17,628 bases of DNA from Ettlia oleoabundans. Lineage: Eukaryota; Chlorophyta; Chlorophyceae; Chlamydomonadales. The position numbers were made by a program, and so were the translations under genes. The notes below the pieces were generated by a model. That model had not been told where the DNA came from. It did not search any database and worked only from the letters and a program-made list of their open reading frames with translations. Of the stretch, positions 9,379 through 17,628 are shown piece after piece (the first letter of the stretch is position 1; the number at the start of each line of letters is the position of its first letter). The stretch is from positions 1 to 17,628 of the forward strand of contig JAAMXP010001364.1 of assembly GCA_019693395.1 (NCBI GenBank). Direction: 5' to 3'.

Positions 9379-10542
9379 ATGGCGTCTCCACGCACATTCC
9401 TGGCCCTGGCCATGCTGGCTACCTTTGCGCTCTCGACCCAAGGTCGGTGAGACATGTATGCAAGCAGCTCGTATCGACTGCTGCTCTGACACCCTGCTGG
9501 TTACCAACCAACCGTCCACTGCCAAGGTCAGTCTCAGTTTCCTCCTTTCCATGCAGGTGCACTCGAGCCCCTGGCCAACCCTGGCGGCCCTCCCTTCCTG
9601 TCCGCCTACTCGAAGTTCGAGGATCACGACAGCGGCGAGCTCAATTCACTCAGACTGAACATCAACTCCACGTTCACCGAAATTTTCGTCAGCGACAATA
9701 CAGCAGTGGCGTTTTCAGGTGCAGCGGTGGCTGATTCCATATAGCTTGTGACTCAGTGACCAGGGTGGCATTGCAACCTGCCTGCCAAGCCGAGCCGAGC
9801 TGTGCCGCTGGCTAGCTGCCAGCATCTTGCACAAGCATCTGGCACTGCTGCCCACTCCCTCACATCGTTCACTCCGCCGCCGCAGGCTTCTACAGCTCTT
9901 GGGAGTGCGGCCCAGAGCCAGGGTCCTACTTTGCTATCACCAACGCTACCAGCTTCTATGCCGACGGCACAAGTAAGCTGTTGCTGCATGCATGATTTGC
10001 TGGGCTTGTCTTGCGATGTGCGCCCCTCGAGTGCTGGGAAGCCGTTGCTGTCCCACCTGTGCCCGGTCACCACAGACAAACACACATGCCACCCTGCCTG
10101 CCTGCAGGTGAGGATTACCACTGGTGTGAGTATGGACTGGTAGACCTCGAGAAGGGCATCATCATGTGGTGAGAAGGGGGGGAGGTGGTACGGCAAGCCG
10201 CTTACACCAGCAGACTGTGGTTTGGAGTTGGCTGCACCACTCACTGCAATGCGCGCTGCTCCCTGCAACTTCAGGGCTCATGAGGATGAGGAGTGCTCCA
10301 GCGAGGCCGACCACTGGCATGAACTGACCATCATGCAGCCCCTCAGGTGACAACCAACCCGCCACCACTGCCAGCTGAATTTCCCATATCTGCCGGTTTT
10401 GTACGCCATGAGTCACATCATTGCACATGTGGAATGGCAGCCTGACTTTGCCTGCACAGCGTCCTTCCCTATGTGCAGCACTAACGAGAACACCTGCGGC
10501 ACACCCACCCTGCCCGAGCACCATCATGATCATGAGCATTGA
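9379..10542 (+). CDS. Secreted four-cysteine protein with His-rich C-terminal tail, 6 exons
   Basis: Exons 9379-9442, 9557-9718, 9886-9972, 10108-10168, 10275-10346 and 10479-10542 join in phase to 510 nt, giving 169 aa. Residues 1-21 (MASPRTFLALAMLATFALST) form a clear signal peptide. The mature protein has Cys at 83, 111, 132 and 155, probably two disulfides. N-glycosylation sequons are NST (58-60) and NAT (95-97). The middle is aromatic- and Trp-rich (GFYSSWEC, YHWCEYG, DHWHELT) and alternates like beta-strands. The last residues are HHHDHEH, a likely metal-binding tail. The family is not recognised. A compact extracellular or cell-wall/periplasmic-type beta domain is inferred. The start CAGATGGCG fits algal context, and an acceptor sits directly before the ATG. 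The last exon has two phase-compatible acceptors (10459 and 10478); only the second gives the His tail. Confidence 0.82.
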
Positions 10543-10656
10543 GCTGTGTCCTGTGGTGCCTCTCCCTGAGTTGGCGCCTCACTTCCTTGATTTGCGACAC
10601 CAACCACCACCACAACGCCCCGTTCCCCTTAGCGCCTTAACGTCCACATTTATCTC

Positions 10657-10740
10657 GCCGTCCGCCAGCTGACATTCAGCAGCATCTGCTTACGCTGTCC
10701 GCCAGCTGATCTGCTGTTGCAAGCTGACATTCAGCTGCTG
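10657..10740 (+). repeat. Imperfect direct repeats in the 3' UTR
   Basis: GTCCGCCAGCTGA occurs at 10660-10672 and 10697-10709. AGCTGACATTCAGC occurs at 10667-10680 and 10722-10735. The second unit is also a small inverted repeat (AGCTGA-CAT-TCAGCT). Confidence 0.65.
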
Positions 10741-10783
10741 TATGACGTGTGCTGCTTTCCGTGACCTCGTGGCTAAAATTGAT

Positions 10784-10788
10784 TGTAA
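10784..10788 (+). terminator. Polyadenylation signal TGTAA, secreted-protein gene
   Basis: TGTAA lies about 240 nt after the stop at 10542 and before the next gene start at 10979. Confidence 0.5.
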
Positions 10789-10978
10789 AGCCACAGCAAA
10801 GTAATCAAAGTGGAAAAAAAAGGATATGATACGCCCTGGGCGTGGGTTGAGGAACGCCTGGTTCTCAGCTAAGTAATCAATAGAGGCAAAATGCTCCACT
10901 GAGCTGCTTTGTTGTGCTGCAAACATAGACACAACACGGAATGAGACGCAAAGGGTTGCAATAGGTATCCCGCGCTGA

Positions 10979-11816
10979 ATGGTCAGGCACATCCCAGCCA
11001 GCGGCAGCCAGGGAGGTCTGGTCAGCGACCTCAACCGCAACCCGCCCGTGCTCTGCATGCTGTGGACCGCCACGACATTATCGCAGTATCTCTCGTATAT
11101 GAAGTACAAGCCGCTTTACTGGAGGGGTACGTGTGCCTGCTATGAGCAGTTCTGAAGCTTCTCATATCAAGCCCCACGTGCAGCCTTCGCGGCCCTGCGT
11201 TACATCGTTGTTGCCCATCTTCTTGCAAAAATACGTGCGCTCACCTTGCAATGAATGGACTGCAAAGAGAAACGCCCCAATGCTGCTTGCGCCAGCCAGC
11301 ATACTGCCCCCTTCATCCATGTGGGCGCACACCCAGCCCACGTGCCTTCCCTGCCGGGTGTCCGTCCATCCGCAGTACTTGTCCATCCGCAGTACTGGAT
11401 GCCGCAGTGGAGGGCGGCGTCTGCCGGCTGTTCATTGCAATGAGCGGTGTGGAGCATTGGCGCATGATGCCTTGGTATCAAAAGGCGCTGGCGCAGGGGT
11501 GGGTGCTTTTGGACGATCTCCCAGGATGGATCACAAGCATGATTGGTTTCTGCTTCAGCTCTCAGCAGTTTGGAGGGGCAGCCGTGCACAGGGTGCTGGC
11601 TGAGTTGCAATCGGATGTGACAGCCGAAGTGCGAGAGCTAGATGAAGCCAAGGCTCGCTCTCGTGCCGGGGAGCATCGTGGTGGTGCTGATGCGGCTGCT
11701 GGTGGTCTTGGTGCGGTGGCAGCAGCGTCGGGAGCAGGAAGGCAACAAGATGCAGCTGCTATTGAAGGTGCGCCAGCAGCAGGCCGGGCACCTCAGGAGG
11801 GGCGGCGGCAGGCAGT

Positions 11817-11880
<64 letters not shown>

Positions 11881-11900
11881 CAACAGCAACATGAAGGCAG

Positions 11901-11931
<31 letters not shown>

Positions 11932-11950
11932 CAACAGCAACATGAAGGCA

Positions 11951-12014
<64 letters not shown>

Positions 12015-13442
12015 TGAAGGCAGGCAGCAGCTGCAGGCAGCGGGTCAGCAGCAGGAGCAGCGGCAGCAGCTGAAGATTCAACAGCAGGAGCAGCAGCAAG
12101 CCGGCCAGCACGACGGTTCGCTGCACCAGGGTGGCGCATGCTTGCAGCTGTCAGGTGAAGCCCCTGCAGCAAAGCAGGCAAAGCGGCAGTTGGACCCCGC
12201 CCTGACCAGCCTGAGCCACAGACCAAGTGGCCGCGCAATGAAGCAGTAGCAGGGCAGCCTGAGTAGGGCAGGCAGCAAGCAGCAGGCAGTAAGCAGCTAC
12301 TGCACCTACAGCAGCAGCTCTTAACGTCCTCTCCGACCTCTCTATGTGTCAGCACCCCTCAGCAGCGTCCTGCTCCTTCTCTTGCTCCTCCTGCTGCTGC
12401 GTATACGCCTCAGCAGCAACCTCCTGAGCAGCAAGAGCTTTGGGTTGGGCAGCAGCACAAGCACCCACAGCACCAGCAACAGCAGCAACAGCCGCAGCAA
12501 CAGCAGCAAAAGCCTCCTGCCTCTGCCCCTGCTCTCGCTTCTGCCCCTGCCCCTGTCCCCGCCCCTGCCCCTGCATCTAGCCAGCAGCTTCCTCAGCAGC
12601 AAAAGCAGCGGACTCATCAGCAGCTTGAAGGGCGGCAGCACCAGCAGCAGCAGCAGCCATCGGCACTACATATGTCTCAGCAGCAGCCAGAGCAGCAACA
12701 GCAGCAGCAGCAGCAGCCTCCGTGTCTTCCCGCCCAACCCCTCCTCTCCAGCACCTACAGCAGCAGGTTCTCCCTATTCTCACATCTCAGCAGGAGCGGC
12801 GAAAAGGGGCCAGCAGAATTGACCAACTCTCCTCCCCAGCATGCAACACGGCAGCAGCAGCAGCAGCAGCAGCAGCGGCCTGCCCCTCCTCATAGCCAGC
12901 TGCAGCCGGCAGCGCCAGCACCACAGTCCCATCCCGAGCGTGCCTACCAGCAGCTGATAGAGCTGCAGCCTGCCGTGGAGGCGGCACCGCTGGACCATCA
13001 CACAGTCAGGGGTAGGTTTTAAATGGGTAGCAAGCAGTGCCATGCTGTGTGCTATGCTGCGTTGAACAAGGTAACGTATCTGTCAGCTGTCTCTGGCACT
13101 AGGCATTGCAAGCAGCGCCACGCTGTATTCATTGCTTTGTAGTGCCGTGCATGTCTTGGCAGCTGCTTGGACTTACTGCCACAGCAGTTTGAAGGGCTGG
13201 CATAGCTAGCTCCTGTCTACAGTTCAACCTTAGACTTGTATCCTAGTACATGCATGTGGCAGAAACTAATTTAACACGATGTCCTGCCTGCTACTTACGG
13301 TGCAGCTTTTGAGGATGCGTTCCTGCAGCTGGGCCAAGCTCACCGTTCTTTCCTCCACCGCCGTATCATGCGCAGCAGCGGAGCAGGAGATACCGCCGGT
13401 ATCGTGCAAGACGTGCAGTGCCTGCTGGCCCAGGCGCCTTGA
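10979..13442 (+). CDS. Large Q-rich protein, 4 exons, unrecognised family
   Basis: Exons are 10979-11126 (donor GGGG|TACGT region, intron from 11127 GTACGT), 11393-12154 (donor TCAG|GTGAAG), about 12286-13011 (donor GTAGGT) and 13306-13442. The total is 590 aa. The ATG follows an in-frame TGA. The N-terminus (LCMLWTATTLSQYLSYMKY, then VEHWRMMPWYQKALAQGW and LDDLPGWITSMIGF) looks folded and Trp/Tyr/Met-rich but is not recognised. Residues ~192-261 are glutamine-rich: 19 pure CAG codons at 11818-11874, then three units with HEGRQ. A second Q/P/A-rich region fills exon 3. The C-terminus (AFEDAFLQLGQAHRSFLHRR...LLAQAP) looks helical. A nuclear or regulatory role would be inference only. The exon 2-3 junction is the weak point: the acceptor may be 12279, 12282 or 12285, all in CAG-rich sequence and all phase-compatible, with a poor pyrimidine tract. 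Confidence 0.65.
11364..11397 (+). repeat. 17-bp tandem duplication of a 3' splice site
   Basis: GTCCATCCGCAGTACTT at 11364-11380 is followed directly by a 17-bp copy at 11381-11397 that differs at the last base. Each copy contains a CCGCAG acceptor. Only the second (exon from 11393) joins exon 1 in frame; the first shifts frame and soon meets a stop. Confidence 0.85.
11818..12027 (+). repeat. CAG/CAA array with three embedded higher-order units
   Basis: Nineteen uninterrupted CAG codons (11818-11874) lead into CAA/CAG mixtures. An 18-bp unit CAACATGAAGGCAGGCAG occurs at 11887-11904, 11938-11955 and 12010-12027, separated by CAG/CAA runs of different length. It encodes QHEGRQ within polyQ and behaves like a coding minisatellite. 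Confidence 0.9.
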
Positions 13443-13952
13443 GAAGGCAAAGGCTACTGAGGTGCACAGGCGCTGAAAAGCACAGCCTGCTGAGCCTCGG
13501 GGTGCCGAACAGCAATGCTGGGGCCAGAGGCGGGCAAAAGCAGAGCTACTGGGGTGGGAGTCAGGACAGACTAAGGACCGCTGCAGACCAAGTTTGGTGT
13601 GTGAGGCTGGGGAGTCGTTTGAAGCGCAGCAGTCCACTCCGTAGCTGTTGTACACGGCAAATGTGGCAAGCTGGATGCAAAATAGATAGCTACGTCGGTT
13701 TCTGTGTGCATCTGTGTGATGCCATCATCTTTGTTTGTTCGTTGCTGTTGTGCTGCCTGCAACCCTACAAAGTGTAATGCGTACTGCCAGCTAGTGATGA
13801 ACGATTGGATTGTTTTAATACCGTGCAGGAATACATGCATCTCATTGGTTGCAAAGACATTGAGTACTTAATAATCCAGCGTGCGCAACTAGCAGTACAA
13901 GGGCCCAACGGAATCAAGAGAAAGCTGCCACACGCCTTTTGTTCCCAAGGCA
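13443..13952. other. Convergent 3' region between Q-rich and LRR genes
   Basis: These are the 3' UTRs of two convergent genes. Short frames on both strands have no splice or domain support. No minus-strand TGTAA was found for the LRR gene. Confidence 0.45.
13773..13777 (+). terminator. Polyadenylation signal TGTAA, Q-rich gene
   Basis: TGTAA lies about 330 nt after the stop at 13442, between two convergent genes. Confidence 0.45.
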
Positions 13953-16900
13953 TCAAACGTCTATGAGCAGCCAGGGCATGCTTTTCTGCAGCAGCGCCAG
14001 GTTGCGGCGCGTCGCCTTGTCCTCTGAAGCGCCAAACAGGGTCAGCTGCCGCAGCTGCTCAAATGTCTGCAGAAAATAAGCGGGCAAGCAGGAAGGTCAT
14101 GATAAGGCAGGCATTGATGAAGGTTTCGAAGTGCACGGGTTTCAGCTCTTGTGCCGACGCAGCAGTGGTACGCATGAAGGGTCGCAATTAGCATTGCTGC
14201 CTCAAGCTCAAGTGAAGGGCGCCATGCAATGCGGTGCGAATTGCATTTCAAAGCTGAATTGCTTTTCAAAAAAGACAGCCACAGGGACCTGGCCTAGTGC
14301 TGCATCCACTCAGCAGGAACGCAAGCCCGCCCCCAAACTACCCAATCCCTGTTTATGCCTGGCAGGCGTGCAGCCATTTTCACCCACCAGCAACTGTTCC
14401 ACGTCTCGCTCTGAGATGGTCATTGAGTCATTCTGGGGCTGCAGCCACGCAGGTAGGCAGGCATGCAGGCAAGGGAGGTGAGAGCTTGGCTCTGGAAAAG
14501 GCGACATGGGTAGCAGGGGGATGGGCAGATTGAGGGTCCGACTTAAACCAAGGCTGCCGGCGGCCAGGCACAGCAGGCAGACAGGGCAAATATCACGGCA
14601 TGACGCAAAGGCATTTGCACCACAGGCACAGAGCACCTGACCAGATCTGCACAGCCTCGCAGCACCGAGTCGGCTGGAAGAGGAGTTTCTGCTATAAGAG
14701 CCAGTGCGGCACATCAAGCCCACCAACACAGATATCAGCACCGAGCGACAACCACTCACCAGGTGCAGCTCCTGTGCGGTGTGCCGTGCCACACGCAGCG
14801 GCTGGGGGAAGTGCGTGAATGCGTTGGCACGCAGGTTCACCGCCTGCACTGGTATTCACCCGATGCAGCTGACGGTCAACACATTGGATGTGGCCAATGC
14901 AGTCTTTCGAGGAGTATTAGGGAAATTGCTTAAGGCTGTGCGGTTCACACCCTGCAATACCAGAATAAGTGCGGTGGCTTGCTATTTCCACCAGCCAGCT
15001 ATCAGCCAACAACGCACCACGAGGCGTTTCAGGTAGGGCCCCGGTTTCAGTGAGTGCAGCTGGTTCCAAGAGAGGTCTAGGTAGGTCAGGGAGGTCAGCC
15101 CTGTGATGCATGGAGGCACCTGCATGGGCAAGCGAGCAGAGTAATCCGTGATTGTAAAGCGGCTCTTGTTATGGCGCGGGGCACCTGCATGGGCAAATGA
15201 AGTGGAGGTGGTGACATCAGGAAGGTGAGCCACTTGATGCAAAGAGGCACCTGCACACACATGCGCTAGAAACAAGCAGCAGTGGAGCCAGGCACACATT
15301 GTCTAGCACTAGCCCATTGTGCAGCTCAGGCAAAGCGAGATTTAGAGACCGCGGCAATGCTCGCATGGCATGCATGCTGTGCACAAGCACACGGGAAAAA
15401 GTCACACAAACCTGTGGGAGGCCGTGGGAGATGCATGTTTGCACTCACAGGAGATGTGCAATAACAGCAACAGGGAAGGCACTCGTAAATGGCAATACTG
15501 CCCACACCTGCGTGAGGCCGTGAGAGATGCGCAGGTGCACCAGGCCTGACAGGTGGGACAGCTGCTCGGGCACGGCGCTGGCCACCACCCTCCGGTGCTT
15601 GGACGACAGGCACAGCATGGTGAGGCCCGTCAACTGGAAGAAGAGGGGGGCGAGGGGGGCAAACATAGGCACAAAGTTAGTAAGGTGTCAAGGTCAAGGT
15701 GATGCGCCCAGGGAGAAGCGGCACTTTAGTATTGGCAGGATGAGTAACAGCAACAATGTTTCGCCACAATGTCAGCTAATCGGCTGCCTTGATCCCCTGC
15801 CTATGACATAGCCTGCAATGTATACTACAATGCTGGCCGGCTGGCTGGCTGGCTTGTCAAGTGGCTGGCTGGCCGTCTTGGTTGCTCTCAGGAACTCACT
15901 GTCGACAGCACTTGAAGCTCCTCAGCAGAGCAGGTGTGCTCAAACAGCAGCAGCTCCCGCAGCCTATCAGCCAGCGCCGCCAGCCCAGGGGGCAGCCGGT
16001 AGATGCCGCTGGCAGTGATGGGGTGCATGCGTGGCGGGGCGGGGGCTTGACCCAGACCGACGTCTGAGAGGTGCAGGCTGGAGAGGTGAGGCAGGGTGAG
16101 GAGGGCCTGGGGCAACGACTGCAGGATGACAATGGGGCAGTTGGGACGTGCGTGTGTGTGAGTTTGAGAGGGTGCTGGTGGCGCATGTGGTGTGTGTGTG
16201 CGTGACACTGACAGTGTGTGGAGGGAAGCCAGGGCAAAAGGAGGCGTTGAAGTGAGGAGTGCAGCCGCTGGCGGCAGGTAGCCTTCAGTCGTCAAGCGAG
16301 CCTTCTGACCCAGCAACATACGCGTGACGACCAAATTAAACAGATGCAGTGCATGCCGCTTCAGACGTAGGCATGATAGTGATAGAAGCGCATTGTAACA
16401 GCTTCTGACTTGTGCCAGGCACCTCATAACTATGCTATGTGCAGAATAACTATGAAGTAACTAAAAAGCAAATAGATACGAAGAACAGGGAAGGGCTCTG
16501 CCAAAAGGCCTCCAAGCGGTATGCTTAGCACAGACGTGTCAGCCTTCCGTTTGAGCCACAGCCACATGCCCCTGCTGCACATTTGTGCAAGCCAGCCAGC
16601 CAGCCAGCCAACCAGGCAGCAAAGCAAGCATTTTGTGTGTGTGCACAAAGCGGCATGTGGCTTGCACTCACATAAGGGTGGTCCTGGTCTTGCTGCTCCA
16701 GTGCCTCCCACCACTCCTCCCCAATCAGGAAGTAGTCCTTGATCACCACACAGTGCAGCGCTGTCAGTGCTGTGAGGCAACTGGCCACTTTCAGCGCAAA
16801 CCTGCAGGCAGAAAGCAACGACACAGACAGTTTACTGTAGAGAAGAGCGCGGCACATCAGACCCAACTCGCGGTGTAACAATATGCGCTGCCTCACGGCT

Positions 16901-17628
16901 GCCCAACAAGAGCTTGATGTAGGGCATACAACAAGCTACCCTCCCACCCCCCCACCCCGCCTGCCCGCTGTGAGAGAGTAGAGAGACTCACAGGCTGTCT
17001 GCATCGCTGCCGCAAAACACGCCAGGTGGTTCCCCCAGGCGTGCCAGCTGCAGGGAGCGCAGTGAGGGCAGGGCTGCCAGGCTGGCGGGAAGCTCGTGAG
17101 GGTACTTTAGAAACCCTGCGGTAGGGAAGACAGGAAAGGGAGCTTAACATAATCTATTGTAGGTGACAAGGCAAGACAACAAAAGGGATGTCCTTGCAGG
17201 TAAGCGCATTCCGAGCTGTGTATGGTAGCACTTCAGTACGCAACGAGGTTGGAAGCACCCAGGAGCAGGCAGGCGTGGGAGCCAGCTGGCCTATGCGCAC
17301 CAATCTTATGCATGACACCACACATCCCTACTTGCCAACCTTATGCAGAAGCACCCAACCTGCCCGTCACCTACCACTACAACCAGTACTCACCCACCCA
17401 CCCACCTGTGGCCAGCCCCAGGTCCTGCAAGCCCGTGATGCAGGTGATGAAAGCGGCTTCAGGTGACCCCAGGGACAGCTGCTCGGTGGGACGCAGGTGG
17501 AGGTGCAGGCTGGTCAGGTGCAGCAGGCAGCGCAGGTCGGCAGAGTGATGAGTCAGCAGGTCCTGCAGCAGGCAGCCCGAGGGGTGGAGGGTGGGATGGG
17601 TTGCCCGTGTGGGGTGTTGTCGGGTGGG
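13953..17628 (-). CDS. Leucine-rich-repeat protein, C-terminal part, 9 exons (5' end beyond the right edge)
   Basis: Minus-strand exons are 17628-17406, 17115-16992, 16801-16672, 16118-15900, 15633-15508, 15119-15018, 14843-14760, 14438-14388 and 14066-13953 (TGA). They join in frame to 390 residues, entering the window at a codon start. At least ten LRR-like segments are visible, including LPASLAALPSLRSLQLARL, LPQALLTLPHLSSLHLSDV, LTGLTMLCLSS, CITGLTSLTYLDLSWNQL and LKRLVAVNLRANAF. The last of these spans the F-G splice junction and restores the LxxLxxLxLxxN pattern, which supports that junction. Repeats are irregular. No transmembrane segment or kinase is seen in this part. LRR proteins are binding scaffolds; the partner is unknown. 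Introns after the third exon shown here are all phase 0. An extra exon between 16671 and 16119 is possible, since the sequence reading LPPAAALLTSTPPFALASL is LRR-like. Confidence 0.8.
15181..15196 (-). pseudogene. Third copy of the LRR-exon acceptor
   Basis: These 16 bases are identical to 15116-15131, which hold the live acceptor and first bases of the exon. The following sequence could read VPRAITRAALQS, another worn LRR start, before hitting a stop. Confidence 0.6.
15217..15255 (-). pseudogene. Decayed copy of the start of LRR exon 15119-15018
   Basis: On the minus strand this copy includes the acceptor and reads VPLCIKWLTFL, against VPPCITGLTSL in the live exon. About 27 of 34 bases match around the acceptor. 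It soon loses LRR character, with no matching LDLSWNQL. It sits inside the intron just upstream of the live exon. Confidence 0.7.
15410..15444 (-). pseudogene. Decayed copy of the end of LRR exon 15633-15508
   Basis: About 27 of 35 bases match 15506-15540, covering the exon 3' end and donor region (ISHGLTQ|GT in the live exon, ISHGLPQ|GT here). It lies in the same intron as the other relics. Confidence 0.65.
15832..15875. repeat. GGCT tetranucleotide array in an LRR intron
   Basis: Two blocks of GGCT repeats (15832-15854 and 15862-15875) lie in the intron between LRR exons 16118-15900 and 15633-15508. Confidence 0.8.
16591..16610. repeat. GCCA tetranucleotide array in an LRR intron
   Basis: Five tandem GCCA units lie in the intron between LRR exons 16801-16672 and 16118-15900. 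Confidence 0.85.

Larger units (their letters stand above)
10543..10978. other. 3' UTR and intergenic region, tail to head
   Basis: This holds the 3' UTR of the secreted-protein gene with its repeats and TGTAA, then the promoter and leader of the next plus-strand gene. No TATA box stands out. An in-frame TGA abuts the next ATG. Confidence 0.45.

Noticed and set aside
11638..12126. Poly-Leu, poly-Ser and poly-Ala frames over the CAG array
   Set aside because: The Gln frame continues on both sides into plausible sequence and fits the exon phases; the others do not.
1..17628. CRISPR, tRNA, rRNA, transposon ends or viral genes
   Set aside because: No regular spacer array, cloverleaf, terminal inverted repeats with target duplications, reverse transcriptase or transposase motifs were seen.

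Overview
The window looks like nuclear DNA of a green alga, most likely a chlorophycean chlorophyte. It is GC-rich. The genes are broken by short GT-AG introns, mostly 56-390 nt. Exon boundaries follow (C)AG|GTGAGT and TGCAG|G consensus. Start sites often read CAGATGGC or AACATGGC. Several genes are followed by TGTAA, the usual chlorophyte polyadenylation signal, and glutamine, alanine and proline runs are long. No bacterial operons, rRNA, tRNA or CRISPR were seen. All gene models are built by hand from reading frame, splice consensus and intron phase; none is confirmed by transcript data.

Layout from left to right. (1) Minus strand, 1028 to beyond position 1: the N-terminal part of a Q-rich then Pro/Ala/Met-rich protein. 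(2) Plus strand, about 1697-2914: a three-exon gene for a DnaJ-type cysteine-rich zinc-finger protein without a J domain, probably organelle-targeted. (3) Minus strand, 6785-3991: a seven-exon gene for a 531-residue protein with an LRAT/PPPDE-like (NlpC/P60-type) His...NC core. It carries a candidate 24-nt intron and a candidate GC-AG intron. (4) 6786-9378: about 2.6 kb with no convincing gene, holding G-rich tracts and two weak candidates. (5) Plus strand, 9379-10542: a six-exon gene for a 169-residue secreted protein with four cysteines and a His-rich tail. (6) Plus strand, 10979-13442: a four-exon gene for a roughly 590-residue protein with two large Q-rich regions. (7) Minus strand, 17628-13953: the 3' nine exons of a leucine-rich-repeat (LRR) protein that continues beyond the right edge.

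The genes do not form an evident pathway; this is an ordinary eukaryotic mixture of unrelated neighbours. Genes 1 and 2 diverge from a shared region of about 670 nt. Genes 2/3 and 6/7 are convergent. The strongest points of interest are splicing and exon evolution: the 24-nt intron candidate, the GC-AG intron, a tandemly duplicated 3' splice site, two phase-compatible acceptors giving alternative C-termini in the secreted protein, and decayed LRR-exon copies inside an LRR intron. The Cys-Cys/His-tail secreted protein and the split-zinc-finger protein are the most distinctive protein products.
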